This document shows positions 7,477-15,795 of a stretch of DNA of 64,000 nucleotides, piece by piece (positions within the stretch are counted from its first letter, which is position 1; every line of letters begins with the position of its first letter). Source of the DNA: Pseudomonas sp. Bout1 (GTDB lineage: Bacteria; Pseudomonadota; Gammaproteobacteria; Pseudomonadales; Pseudomonadaceae); the NCBI RefSeq assembly GCF_034314165.1, contig NZ_JAVIWK010000001.1, positions 3,115,001 to 3,179,000 on the forward strand, given 5' to 3'. The notes under the pieces are model-generated. The model did no database searches, had not been told where the DNA came from, and saw only the letters and a program-made list of their open reading frames with translations. The position numbers and the translations under genes were made by a program.

Positions 7477-8064
7477 ATGGAAAACAGCCCTGTTCGCATT
7501 CAGGCCGAAGAATTGCTCTCGGATAACTGGTATGTGCTGAAGAAGTACACCTTTGACCTGCGCCGCCGCGACGGCAGGTGGCAGTCGCAGACCCGTGAAA
7601 TCTATGACCGGGGCAATGGCGCGACGGTTCTGCTGTACAACCGCGAGCGGCGCACGGTGTTGCTGATTCGTCAGTTTCGCATGCCCACCTATGTCAACGG
7701 TTACCACGGCTACTTGATCGAGTCCGCTGCTGGTTTGCTGGACAATGCCAGCCCTGAGGAACGTATTCGCCTGGAGGCGGAAGAAGAGACGGGGTACCGC
7801 GTGGGTCACGTGGAAAAAATCTATTCGGCGTTCATGAGTCCGGGTTCGGTGACTGAGCGCATTCACTTTTTTATCGGCGAATACCGGCCGGGTGACCGGG
7901 TTGGTGAGGGTGGTGGGCTGGAGGATGAGGGTGAGGATATCGAGGTACTCGAACTGGGGTTCGAGGCCGCCCTGGCCATGGTACACAGCGCTGAGATTGT
8001 CGATGGCAAGACCATCATGCTGTTGCAGTATCTTGAGTTGCGGATGTTAAAAGAGGGTTGGTGA
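7477..8064 (+). CDS. nudK: NudK-type Nudix hydrolase (GDP-mannose pyrophosphatase)
   Basis: A 195-residue Nudix hydrolase very similar in layout to E. coli NudK, which hydrolyses GDP-mannose to GMP and mannose 1-phosphate. Visible hallmarks are [47 protein letters not shown], the Nudix box AGLLDN...[25 protein letters not shown] and [16 protein letters not shown]. As in NudK, the arginine of the canonical REUXEE core is replaced (here Leu-Glu-Ala-Glu-Glu-Glu). The ATG at 7477 has an AAGG site; a longer frame from 7435 exists but is less plausible. It is divergent from a DeoR gene. Confidence 0.85.
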   Translation: MENSPVRIQAEELLSDNWYVLKKYTFDLRRRDGRWQSQTREIYDRGNGATVLLYNRERRTVLLIRQFRMPTYVNGYHGYLIESAAGLLDNASPEERIRLEAEEETGYRVGHVEKIYSAFMSPGSVTERIHFFIGEYRPGDRVGEGGGLEDEGEDIEVLELGFEAALAMVHSAEIVDGKTIMLLQYLELRMLKEGW

Positions 8065-8125
8065 GGTCGGTTGCGTTTTGTTTGTGGGCGGGGTGTTTGC
8101 CGGGGGCTGTGGGGGGAGGGTTTTT

Positions 8126-8364
8126 GGGGGTAGATCCGTTATTTGGGTAACGGCTACTTAGGGTTCCGCTCTTACAGCGGGTCACTTTTGAAAAGCGCAA
8201 AAGTAACCAAAACGCTCTGCCCCGCCTGTCGGCGCCTCGCCTAGGCTCGGCGTTCCCTCACTCCGGAATTGCTCCGCGGGCCGCCGCGACGGCCCGTCCC
8301 TGGCCCGTCGCGGCTAAACCGGCGTCCTGCCGGTTTACCCGCTCCTCAATCCCTGCGTTCGGCC
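8126..8364. repeat. Left arm of a ~240-bp long inverted repeat
   Basis: This arm is the near-perfect reverse complement of 8987-9228. Shared landmarks, read inward, are GGGGGTAGATCCGTT, GGGTTCCGCTCTTAC, GGGTCACTTTTGAAAAG, AAAAGTAACCAAAA, GGCCGCCGCGACGGCCCG, the inner hairpin AAACCGGC...GCCGGTTT and CTGCGTTCGGCC. Nothing in it looks protein-coding. Similar intergenic blocks occur widely in P. fluorescens genomes as far as I recall. Confidence 0.8.
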
Positions 8365-8410
8365 TCGGGCTGAATGGGGCAGTCAGATCAAGATCAAGAG
8401 CAAGAGCACG

Positions 8411-8738
8411 GCGGCCTGAAAGCCGACCTGAGTGTTAAAAGCCAGGGCAAAAGCTGTAGGAGCTGGCTTGCCGGCGATGCAGGCGACTCGGTCTTTCAGA
8501 TACACAGAGGCGATGCCATCGCCGGCAAGCCAGCTCCTACAGTTGAACCGTGCCTGCTTTAGCTTTTGATCTGGCTTTTAACACTCAAGCCGGCCTGTAG
8601 GCCGCTGTGTTCTTGATCTGCTTGTGATCTTGATCTTAGGCGCCCCGTCAACCACGCTGGCCGAACGCAGCTATTACGGAGCGGGTAAACCGGCAGGACG
8701 CCGGTTTACCCGCGACGGGGCAGGGACGGGCCGTCGCG
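8411..8738. repeat. 328-bp tandem unit, copy A, with nested REPIN
   Basis: First of two tandem copies of exactly 328 bases. Its core is a REPIN: TGTAGGAGCTGGCTTGCC at about 8455 faces GGCAAGCCAGCTCCTACA ending at about 8541. Around it is a second palindrome (GTGTTAAAAGCCAG facing CTGGCTTTTAACAC), and the outer part of the unit is shared with the long inverted-repeat arm. Confidence 0.85.
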
Positions 8739-9066
8739 GCGGCCTGAAAGCCGACCTGAGTGTTAAAAGCCAGAGCAAAAGCTGTAGGAGCTGGCTTGCC
8801 GGCGATGCAGGCGACTCGGTTTTTCAGACACACCGCGGCGATGCCATCGCCGGCAAGCCAGCTCCTACAGTTGAACCGTGCCTGCTTTAGCTTTTGATCT
8901 GGCTTTTAACACTCAAGCCGGCCTGTAGGCCGCTGTGTTTTTGATCTGCTTGTGATCTTGATCTTAGGCGCCCCGTCAACCACGCTGGCCGAACGCAGGT
9001 ATTACGGAGCGGGTAAACCGGCAGGACGCCGGTTTAGCCGCGACGGGCCAGGGACGGGCCGTCGCG
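8739..9066. repeat. 328-bp tandem unit, copy B, with nested REPIN
   Basis: Second tandem copy, same length and nearly identical to 8411-8738, with a few substitutions (for example CAGAGC for CAGGGC after the first palindrome arm, and TTTTTCAG for TCTTTCAG). Its right part overlaps the right arm of the long inverted repeat, so the duplication happened within the palindrome. Confidence 0.85.
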
Positions 9067-9228
9067 GCGGCCCGCGGAGTAATGCCTGCGTTCGGGCACA
9101 CCGAGCCTAAGCGAGGTGCCGAGTGGTGGGGCAAGAGCCTTTTGGTTACTTTTGGGCTCCTTTCAAAAGTGACCCGCCGTAAGGGCGGAACCCATACCAG
9201 CCCTAACAAAAAAAACGGATATGCCCCC
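8987..9228. repeat. Right arm of the ~240-bp long inverted repeat
   Basis: Reverse complement of 8126-8364 with scattered mismatches. The arm ends nine bases from the end of the thioesterase gene. With the left arm and the two 328-base units it makes a non-coding element of about 1.1 kb that could fold into a large cruciform or a strong RNA stem in either direction. Confidence 0.8.
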
Positions 9229-9236
9229 AACCACCA

Positions 9237-9677
9237 TCACCCCAACTTCACATCCATGGTTATCCGCGCGGTAAACACCAATTTCCCCTCCGCATCCAGT
9301 ATCTCGACCGGCACTACCTTGTCCCCCGGCGTCTGCCAGTCAACCCCCTCGCCACTGGCCGTCGCCGTCACACTGCTTTTGGCCTTGGCCAGGTACTCCA
9401 CCGTCATCCCCTTGGGAATCCAGCGCGCACCCGGTGGTATGGAAACGTCAGTCATGGTGCCCGCTGCCAACTCCGCAGCGTTGCACATGGCGATCGCATG
9501 CACGGTCCCCAGGTGGTTGGTAATCGCCTTGCTGAACGGCACCTCCACCGACGCCAACCCCGGACGCAACTGCGTCATCAGGGGGTTGATGGTGCTGAAG
9601 TAGGGCGCCATCTGGCACGCCATTTTGCTGAACGCTTCGGCACCGACGCTGTTGTACAGGCTCAGGTATTGACTCAT
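9237..9677 (-). CDS. DUF4442 hot-dog fold thioesterase-like protein
   Basis: A 146-residue hot-dog protein of the DUF4442/PaaI-like type, presumably acting on acyl-CoA or acyl-ACP thioesters in the cytoplasm. Visible elements are PYFSTINPLMTQLRPGLASVEVPF in parts, the central helix region NHLGTVHAIAMCNAAELAAG with the conserved histidine and acidic residue, and the beta strands WIPKGMTVEYLAKAK and FTARITMDVKLG. The start at 9677 has a GAGGCAG site. It is divergent from a TetR gene, with a perfect palindrome 40 bases upstream, so it is probably the TetR target. Confidence 0.8.
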   Translation of the reverse strand: MSQYLSLYNSVGAEAFSKMACQMAPYFSTINPLMTQLRPGLASVEVPFSKAITNHLGTVHAIAMCNAAELAAGTMTDVSIPPGARWIPKGMTVEYLAKAKSSVTATASGEGVDWQTPGDKVVPVEILDAEGKLVFTARITMDVKLG

Positions 9678-9716
9678 GGGGCTGCCTCGCTGATGAGTTA
9701 AGTTTACGGAACAAAA

Positions 9717-9747
9717 TTCCGTTACAGAATAATATTCTGTAACGGAA
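9717..9747. promoter_or_regulatory. Perfect 31-bp palindrome, TetR operator candidate
   Basis: Arms of 15 bases, TTCCGTTACAGAATA and its exact complement, around a single central A. It lies between the divergent thioesterase and TetR starts. Partial extra half-sites (GGAACAAAATTCCG at about 9708, TATTCTG at 9751) flank it. Length and symmetry fit a TetR-family operator acting on both promoters. Confidence 0.7.
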
Positions 9748-9799
9748 CAGTATTCTGCAAAAGGGAAATCTGTCAAGCTGCCCAGACGTACCCCGTTCA

Positions 9800-10438
9800 A
9801 TGATTGAGTTCGTGTTCAGCATGCAAACCCCGGATCTGCTCCAGCGTTGCTTCCCTGGCCGAAGGGCCGAATTGAAGCGCGATATCTTCAAGACCGCACT
9901 CGACCTGTTCAACGAACAAGGCCTTGAAGCCACCACCATCGAGATGATTCGCGCGCAGTGCGACACCAGCGTGGGCGCGATCTATCACCACTTCGGTAAC
10001 AAGGAAGGCCTGGTCGCCGCGTTGTTTTTTAACGCGCTGGAGGATCAGGCCGAATTGCGCGCACGCTATCTTGCGTCGGCCGAGACGGCGAAGGAGGGTG
10101 TGTATGCGCTTGTCCACAGCTACGTCGACTGGGTGGACAGCGAACCGCAATGGGCGCGCTTCCAGTACCACGCGCGCTTCGCCGTGACCAAGGGGCCGTT
10201 CGCCGCCGAGCTGGAAAACCGCAACCAGGCACGTAATGCCTTACTCAAGGAATGGATGGACCAGCCCGGCCGTGGTGACCAGCTCAATCAGGTGCCCGGC
10301 GAACTGTTGCCGTCGTTGATCATCGGCCAGGCCGACAGTTATTGCCGTGCCTGGCTAGCCGGGCGGGCAGCCAGTAGCCCGCGGCTCTACCGCGAGGCCC
10401 TGGCCGAGGCCGCATGGCGTTCGGTGAGTGGCGCTTAG
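9800..10438 (+). CDS. TetR family transcriptional regulator
   Basis: A 212-residue TetR-type repressor. The helix-turn-helix region is complete: KRDIFKTALDLFNEQGLEAT, TIEMIRAQCDTSVGAIYHHFGNKEGLVAALF. The C-terminal ligand/dimer domain has no recognisable ligand signature. The start at 9800 lacks a good ribosome site; an ATG at 9821 (MQTPDLLQ) is equally possible and would still retain the whole DNA-binding domain. It faces the thioesterase gene across a perfect palindromic operator, so acyl-CoA or a lipophilic compound is a plausible inducer (inference). Confidence 0.86.
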   Translation: MIEFVFSMQTPDLLQRCFPGRRAELKRDIFKTALDLFNEQGLEATTIEMIRAQCDTSVGAIYHHFGNKEGLVAALFFNALEDQAELRARYLASAETAKEGVYALVHSYVDWVDSEPQWARFQYHARFAVTKGPFAAELENRNQARNALLKEWMDQPGRGDQLNQVPGELLPSLIIGQADSYCRAWLAGRAASSPRLYREALAEAAWRSVSGA

Positions 10439-10535
10439 TCCGCCCACTGCATTACGCGCACGGCGCCATGGCCAGCCCGTTGGCCGAGCAGTAGGTGAGG
10501 GCGTGCGCGCACTTTTCGATGATCCTCAGCTGAGG

Positions 10536-11885
10536 TCAGCGCACCAGGCACGGCCGTTTGTTATCAAACGCCCAGCCCGGAATCATGAACTGCATCGCCA
10601 CGCTGTCATTGCGCGCACCCAGGCCCATGCCCTTGTACAGCTCGTGAGCCTGGGCCACGGCGTCCATGTCGATGTCCACACCCAGGCCCGGTTTGGCCGG
10701 TACCCGGATATGGCCGTCGACAATCTTCAATGGGGCCTGGGTCAGCCGCTGGCCGTCCTGCCAGATCCAGTGGGTGTCAATGGCAGTGATTTCTCCCGGC
10801 GCGGCGGCGGCTACCTGGGTGAACATCGCCAGGGAAATGTCGAAGTGATTGTTGGAGTGCGAGCCCCAGGTCAGGCCCCATTCATGGCACATCTGCGCCA
10901 CCCGCACCGAGCCTTGCATGGTCCAGAAGTGCGGGTCGGCGAGGGGAATATCCACCGACTGCAACTGGATCGCGTGGCCCATCTCCCGCCAGTCGGTGGC
11001 GATCATGTTGGTGGCGGTAGGCAGCCCGGTGGCACGCCGGAACTCCGCCATGACTTCGCGCCCGGAGTAACCGTTTTCTGCACCGCAAGGGTCTTCGGCG
11101 TAGGCCAGTACGTGATGTTGATCGCGGCACAGGGCGATGGCTTCTTTCAGCGACCAGGCGCCGTTTGGGTCCAGGGTGATGCGTGCATCGGGGAAGCGCT
11201 CGGCCAGGGCGGTGACCGCTTCGATTTCTTCGGCGCCGCGCAGTACGCCGCCCTTGAGTTTGAAGTCATTGAAGCCGTATTGCGCCTTGGCGGCTTCGGC
11301 CAGGCGTACGATGGATTCGGGCGTCATGGCTTGCTCGTGACGCAGGCGGAACCAGTCTTCGGCGTTGTCTTCGCTGCGATACGCAAGGTCGGTTTGCTGA
11401 CGATCGCCAACGTAGAACAGGTAGCCGAGCATCTTCACCGCATCGCGCTGCTGACCTTCGCCCAGCAGCGCGGCCACCGGCACTTCGAGAAATTGGCCGA
11501 GCAAATCCAGCAGTGCCGCTTCCATCGCCGTAACGGCATGAATGGTGATACGCAGGTCAAACGTCTGCAAACCCCGGCCGGCTGAATCCCGCGCGGCGAA
11601 GGTTTGGCGCATGGCGTTGAGGATGCTCTGGTATTGGCCGATAGGTTTGCCGATCACCAGGCTGCGAGCGTCTTCCAGGGTTTCGCGGATGCGTTCGCCG
11701 CCCGGTACTTCGCCGACCCCGGTACGGCCGGCGCTGTCGGTGAGAATCACAATATTACGGGTGAAAAACGGCCCGTGGGCGCCGCTGAGGTTGAGCAGCA
11801 TGCTGTCGTGGCCGGCCACCGGGATGACTTGCAGGCCGGTAACAAGCGGTGCGCTGGCCGCGTGGTGCTGGTGTTCTGTGTTCAT
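10536..11885 (-). CDS. gudD: Glucarate dehydratase
   Basis: A 449-residue enolase-superfamily enzyme converting D-glucarate (and L-idarate) to 5-keto-4-deoxyglucarate. It has the N-terminal capping domain ([21 protein letters not shown]) and the barrel with the KLKGG lysine motif, the metal ligands in [16 protein letters not shown] and TNMIATDW, and the general base in GSHSNNHFD. The C-terminus [14 protein letters not shown] is nearly the same as in E. coli GudD, and the length is normal (446-449). It follows the MFS transporter by ten bases, so both form one operon; the GntR gene at 13533 is the likely regulator. Confidence 0.95.
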   Translation of the reverse strand: MNTEHQHHAASAPLVTGLQVIPVAGHDSMLLNLSGAHGPFFTRNIVILTDSAGRTGVGEVPGGERIRETLEDARSLVIGKPIGQYQSILNAMRQTFAARDSAGRGLQTFDLRITIHAVTAMEAALLDLLGQFLEVPVAALLGEGQQRDAVKMLGYLFYVGDRQQTDLAYRSEDNAEDWFRLRHEQAMTPESIVRLAEAAKAQYGFNDFKLKGGVLRGAEEIEAVTALAERFPDARITLDPNGAWSLKEAIALCRDQHHVLAYAEDPCGAENGYSGREVMAEFRRATGLPTATNMIATDWREMGHAIQLQSVDIPLADPHFWTMQGSVRVAQMCHEWGLTWGSHSNNHFDISLAMFTQVAAAAPGEITAIDTHWIWQDGQRLTQAPLKIVDGHIRVPAKPGLGVDIDMDAVAQAHELYKGMGLGARNDSVAMQFMIPGWAFDNKRPCLVR

Positions 11886-11895
11886 TGTTAAGTCC

Positions 11896-13245
11896 TTATT
11901 TGCTCAAGACGGGGGCGGGTTGCAGCACGCTGCTGGTGCTCGGGCCGGGTAGGGTTTTGGCGAAGAACACCAGGATTGCGGCGAGGATCGAGGTGCCCGC
12001 CAAACCATACAAACCGCCCTGGATCGAACCAGTGGTCTGTTCCAGAAAACCAAAGGTGGTGGGCGCGACAAACCCGCCAAGGTTGCCGATGGAGTTGATC
12101 AGCGCGATCACCGCCGCAGCGATGCGGGCATCCAGGTAACCCTGGGGAATCGGCCAGAACAGCGAGGACGCTGACTTGAAGCCAATCGCCGCGAAGCAGA
12201 TGGCGATAAAGGCAAAGATCGGCCCGCCGGTGGTGGACAGGAACATGCCGACCGCGGCGATCAAGAGGGCGACGGCGACCCACGCTTGCTGGAACTTGAA
12301 CTTGCCCGCCAACGCGGCGAACGCGTACATCGCGATGATCGAAATCAACCAGGGAATCGAGTTGTAGAAGCCCACCTGGATGTCGCTCAGGTCGCCCATC
12401 TTTTTGATGATGCTCGGCAGCCAGAACGTGGCGGCATAGATGGTCAACTGGATGCAAAAGTACAGGCCACAGAACAGCATGATCTGGCGGTCCTTGAGCA
12501 GCTTGCCCAGGGTCGGCTTGACCGTGGTGGCTGCATCGCGCTCGCGCTGTTCACGGTCGATCTCGCCCACCAGCGCGTCCTTTTCTTCAAGGCTCAACCA
12601 CTTGGCGTCGTGGGGTTTGGAGTCGAGCCAGAACCACACAAAAAAGCACAGCAGCACCGAGGCCATGCCTTCGATGATGTACATCCATTGCCAGCCATGC
12701 AGGCTCAGCCCGGTGATTTGCAGCAGCACCCCGGACAGCGGGCCGGAGATCAACGAGGCCAGGGCCGAGCCGCTGAGGAAAATCGCAATCGCCTTGCCGC
12801 GTTCGACCCCAGGCAACCAGCGGGTGAAGTAGTAGATCACTCCCGGGAAGAAGCCGGCTTCGGCCACGCCCAGCAAAAAGCGCAGGATGTAGAAGTGGGT
12901 TTCGTTCTGGATAAACGCCATCAGCGTGGCGGTGACGCCCCAGGTGAACATGATGCGGGTGAGCCAGATGCGCGCGCCGACTTTTTGCAGGAGCATGTTG
13001 GACGGCACTTCAAACAGCGCATAACCGATGAAAAACAACCCGGCACCGAAGCCGTAGGCGGCTGCACCGATGCCCAGGTCGTGCTCCATATGGGTACGCA
13101 CAAAGCCAATGTTGACGCGGTCGATGTAGTTGACGATGAACATGATCACGAACAGCGGGAGCACGTGGCTCTTCACTTTCTTGATCGCGCGGGCCAGGAC
13201 GGGGTCGGAGGCAGGCGCAGCTGTCGCAGGGCTGGAAGGGTTCAC
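11896..13245 (-). CDS. gudP: MFS transporter, GudP-like (D-glucarate uptake)
   Basis: A 449-residue major facilitator of the anion:cation symporter family, with about 12 membrane segments. It shows the early [11 protein letters not shown] motif (loop 2-3 signature family-wide), [37 protein letters not shown] and paired helices to the C-terminus. Position directly upstream of gudD with a ten-base gap indicates uptake of D-glucarate or a related aldarate. The start is a GTG at 13245 with a GGGAG site; no ATG precedes the first helix region at suitable distance. The substrate comes from context, as the family also carries galactarate, glycerate and phthalate. Confidence 0.82.
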   Translation of the reverse strand: MNPSSPATAAPASDPVLARAIKKVKSHVLPLFVIMFIVNYIDRVNIGFVRTHMEHDLGIGAAAYGFGAGLFFIGYALFEVPSNMLLQKVGARIWLTRIMFTWGVTATLMAFIQNETHFYILRFLLGVAEAGFFPGVIYYFTRWLPGVERGKAIAIFLSGSALASLISGPLSGVLLQITGLSLHGWQWMYIIEGMASVLLCFFVWFWLDSKPHDAKWLSLEEKDALVGEIDREQRERDAATTVKPTLGKLLKDRQIMLFCGLYFCIQLTIYAATFWLPSIIKKMGDLSDIQVGFYNSIPWLISIIAMYAFAALAGKFKFQQAWVAVALLIAAVGMFLSTTGGPIFAFIAICFAAIGFKSASSLFWPIPQGYLDARIAAAVIALINSIGNLGGFVAPTTFGFLEQTTGSIQGGLYGLAGTSILAAILVFFAKTLPGPSTSSVLQPAPVLSK

Positions 13246-13299
13246 AAGGTAAAACTCCCACTGATTATTGTTGTGCGGGGATGGCTTTGGTTGCCGGAG

Positions 13300-13310
13300 T
13301 TGTCTGACAA
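13300..13310. promoter_or_regulatory. GntR (FadR-type) operator candidate, transporter side
   Basis: TTGTCTGACAA, an exact fit to the known FadR-subfamily consensus TNGTNNNACNA. It lies about 55 bases upstream of the gudP-like GTG start. An overlapping second near-match follows (CTTGACAGACATCATACAAC). Confidence 0.6.
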
Positions 13311-13419
13311 CTTGACAGACATCATACAACTGCAATTTCACAGATGGCAACACTTTGTAGAAGCGCGCTTGTTCGCGCAAAACGTCAACGATTGCGCGGT
13401 TATATTGAATGATTGCGGT

Positions 13420-13456
13420 GCGGATGATTTTTTCGCGACCAAGCTCGCTCCTACAG
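13420..13456. repeat. Single REP element
   Basis: Contains TTCGCGACCAAGCTCGCTCC-TACAGG, the reverse complement of a common P. fluorescens REP (TGTAGGAGCGAGCTTG...). No partner in inverse orientation is evident nearby, so it is a solitary REP rather than a REPIN. It sits between the glucarate operon promoter and the gudR promoter. Confidence 0.6.
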
Positions 13457-13467
13457 GGATTTGTTTG

Positions 13468-13478
13468 TTGTCATACAA
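13468..13478. promoter_or_regulatory. GntR (FadR-type) operator candidate, regulator side
   Basis: TTGTCATACAA, the same half-sites (TTGT/ACAA with three-base centre) as the site at 13300. It lies 55 bases upstream of the GntR start codon, suggesting autoregulation. Confidence 0.6.
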
Positions 13479-13532
13479 GTAGGGGGTGAGAAGAGTGCTA
13501 GTATTGCCGGGCCTTCCTGGACGGAATTCTCG

Positions 13533-14234
13533 ATGCAAAACGACAACACGGCCCCTCATCGCAAGGGCTTGGCCCATGACATCGTCACCGCGCTGACTCA
13601 ACAGATTCTGCTGGGGCAGATGATGCCGGGAGAGAAGCTGCCGTCCGAATCCGCCATCGTTGGCGAGTACGGTGTCAGCCGCACCGTGGTGCGCGAAGCA
13701 CTCTCCAAATTGCAGGCCGCCGGGCTGGTAGAAACGCGCCACGGCGTCGGCACCTTCGTGCTGGCGCGCGACGAACGCCAGGGCCTGCACCTGACCCACG
13801 ACACCGCCGCCAGTGTGCGCGGCATTCTTGAATTGCGCATGGGCCTGGAAACCCAGGCAGCGGCGCTGGCTGCCTTGCGCCGTACCGACGAACAGCTGCA
13901 GCAGATGCGCCAGGCGCTGGATGACTACCAGGATTCACTGGCCCACAACGACAGCGCCGTTGAGCCGGACGTGCGCTTCCATCGCCTGATCGCCCAGGCC
14001 ACCGGCAACACCTGTTTCACCGACGTGATTTATCACCTGGGCCACTCGGTAATCCCGCGTACCCGAATCAATGCCGAAGAACGCGGCGACGTGGACTTGA
14101 TGGAACTGGGGCGTGTGGCGAACCTGGAACACGAGGCGATACTGAAAGCCATCCGCCGCCAGGACCCGGACGCGGCCAGAGCGGCCATGCTGTTGCATCT
14201 AAGCAACAGCCTGGAGCGGATGACCGGAGAGTAG
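13533..14234 (+). CDS. GntR family (FadR/FCD) regulator of glucarate genes
   Basis: A 233-residue FadR-subfamily GntR regulator. The winged helix-turn-helix is typical: GLAHDIVTALTQQILLGQMMPGEKLPSE in parts, then YGVSRTVVREALSKLQAAGLVETRHGVGTFV. The C-terminal all-helical FCD domain carries the acidic/histidine metal-site residues (ILELRMGLE, DVRFHRLIAQATGN, EHEAILKAI). Divergent from the gudP-gudD operon and with matching operators in front of both promoters, it is most likely the aldarate-responsive repressor of that operon. The start at 13533 precedes the domain; upstream in-frame codons read through the operator. Confidence 0.88.
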   Translation: MQNDNTAPHRKGLAHDIVTALTQQILLGQMMPGEKLPSESAIVGEYGVSRTVVREALSKLQAAGLVETRHGVGTFVLARDERQGLHLTHDTAASVRGILELRMGLETQAAALAALRRTDEQLQQMRQALDDYQDSLAHNDSAVEPDVRFHRLIAQATGNTCFTDVIYHLGHSVIPRTRINAEERGDVDLMELGRVANLEHEAILKAIRRQDPDAARAAMLLHLSNSLERMTGE

Positions 14235-14319
14235 TCTCGCCAGGGGCATTTTCTTCAATACCGCGACCCGTCTTCTCCTTAAGGTTCAGCTCATACCCGC
14301 ACAACAAAAAGGAACTGCA

Positions 14320-14907
14320 ATGAGCTTGATCATTTCCATGGCTGCCTTCGCCCTGGCCACGTCCATCACGCCGGGGCCGGTGAATGTGGTGGCTATCAGT
14401 TCAGGGGCGCGGTTCGGGTTTGCCGCCAGCCAAAAGCATGTGGCGGGGGCTGCGTTGGGATTCACGTTGCTGCTGGTATTAATCGGCCTGGGGCTGCATC
14501 AGGTGCTGGTGCGCTGGCCGCTGCTGACCCAACTGATTCAATGGGGCGGGGTGGCGTTCCTGTTGTACATGGCCTGGAAACTGGCGGTTGACGATGGGCG
14601 CCTGCAGGCTGACGGCACGGCCACAGCGCCGTCAATGTTGTATGGGGCGATCATGCAGTGGCTCAACCCCAAGGCGTGGCTGGCGTGCGTGGCGGGGATG
14701 GGGTTGTTCGTGGCCGATGGTGATGTGCAACAAGTCTGGCTGTTTGCGACGATCTACCTGGTGATTTGCTACCTGTCGGTGGCGTGCTGGGCCTACGCCG
14801 GCACGTTCCTGCGGCGCTACCTGAGTAACCCGCCGGGTGTGCGCCTGTTCAATCGCTCGATGGCGGCCCTGCTGGTGGCCAGCGTCGGGTATCTTCTGCT
14901 CGCCTGA
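14320..14907 (+). CDS. LysE family amino-acid exporter
   Basis: A 195-residue LysE/RhtB-type translocator with about six membrane segments. Signature parts are the N-terminal SITPGPVNVVAISSGARFG, the LVLIGLGLHQVL helix, GVAFLLYMAWKLA and the QWLNPKAWLACVAGMG segment. Such proteins export amino acids or homoserine-type compounds from the cytoplasm. The AAGGAACTGCA leader supports the ATG. It is tail-to-tail with an AraC regulator one base away; this AraC/LysE pairing is common in Pseudomonas, so the regulator probably controls the exporter or the pair moves together. Confidence 0.88.
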   Translation: MSLIISMAAFALATSITPGPVNVVAISSGARFGFAASQKHVAGAALGFTLLLVLIGLGLHQVLVRWPLLTQLIQWGGVAFLLYMAWKLAVDDGRLQADGTATAPSMLYGAIMQWLNPKAWLACVAGMGLFVADGDVQQVWLFATIYLVICYLSVACWAYAGTFLRRYLSNPPGVRLFNRSMAALLVASVGYLLLA

Positions 14908-14908
14908 T

Positions 14909-15733
14909 TCAACTGCGGTATTGCCCGGGCGTCGCCGCCAGGTGCAGTTTGAAGGTGCGCTGGAAGTGCGCCTGGTCAGCAAACCCGGCCGCCAAGGCCA
15001 CGTCAGCAATCAACTGGCCGCTGCGCAGTTGGGTGCGGGCAAACTGGATACGGCGATTGACCAGGAACGCGTGGGGCGTCATGCCGTAATACTGTTTGAA
15101 CGCGCGGATCAGGTACGACGGCGACAACTCGGCCGCCTGGCAAATATCTTCCAGTTTCAACGCCTCGGTGCAGTGTTCGCGAATGTACTCGGCAGCGCGC
15201 TCCAGCTTGTGGTTGACCTCGCGCATCCGGGTTGTCGACGGGTTGAGCCGTTGTTGTACTTCGGTGAAGTAACTTACTAGCGCGCTTTGTTTGTGCAGGT
15301 GTTCGGCATGCTCGTCGACCAGTACGTCATACAGCTCGTTTAGCCCCTGATACAGCACGGCGTCCGTGGTGTGAGTGGCGGTGAACGGACGGAAACCCTG
15401 GTCGGTGCGCAAGCCCAACTGGTGCTGCAGATCGGTCAGCCAGGCCGTCTCGATATACAGCATGTGATAGGACCAGGGCTGATCATCGATGGGGTTGCAG
15501 GCGTGGACGTCGCCCGGGTTCATCAGCACCACGGTACCGGCGCTGATCCTGAACGTGGAGGCTCCGTGGATATACCCGCTTTGCCCGGCCGTGATTGCCC
15601 CGATGGAAAAATGCTCGTGGGAATGGCGGGTATAGCAGACCTTGCGCCCATCGGCGATGGTCCGCGCCTCGATGAACGGCAGACGGTCATCGCGCCAGAA
15701 AAATGGTGCGGTCTGTTCGAAGGGCGGTCGCAT
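14909..15733 (-). CDS. AraC family transcriptional regulator
   Basis: A 274-residue AraC-type regulator. The N-terminal cupin sensor contains YTRHSHEHFSIGAITAGQSGYIHG and VLMNPGDVHACNP. The C-terminal double helix-turn-helix has LEDICQAAELSPSYLIRAFKQYYGMTPHAFLVNRRIQFARTQL in parts and the second module IADVALAAGFADQAHFQRTFK. The start at 15733 (MRPPFEQTAPFFW) matches the usual N-terminus of the group. A longer version from 15799 would overlap the stop of the upstream 1155-codon gene by ATGA, so coupling with that gene is possible. It is convergent with the LysE exporter. Confidence 0.85.
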   Translation of the reverse strand: MRPPFEQTAPFFWRDDRLPFIEARTIADGRKVCYTRHSHEHFSIGAITAGQSGYIHGASTFRISAGTVVLMNPGDVHACNPIDDQPWSYHMLYIETAWLTDLQHQLGLRTDQGFRPFTATHTTDAVLYQGLNELYDVLVDEHAEHLHKQSALVSYFTEVQQRLNPSTTRMREVNHKLERAAEYIREHCTEALKLEDICQAAELSPSYLIRAFKQYYGMTPHAFLVNRRIQFARTQLRSGQLIADVALAAGFADQAHFQRTFKLHLAATPGQYRS

Positions 15734-15795
15734 CGATGCACATCTCACCGGGAAACAAGCGCTGGATGATTGCACAAAAACCGGCCTCCGGCGTT

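Noticed and set aside
8374..8890. Several 60-90-codon frames across the 328-bp repeat units
   Set aside because: The frames recur because the DNA repeats are duplicated; they contain palindromic REP sequence and have no ribosome sites.
10439..10535. Short palindrome CCTCAGCTGAGG between the convergent TetR and gudD genes
   Set aside because: Six-base arms without a loop or T-run are weak, and the position between two stops gives no regulatory role.
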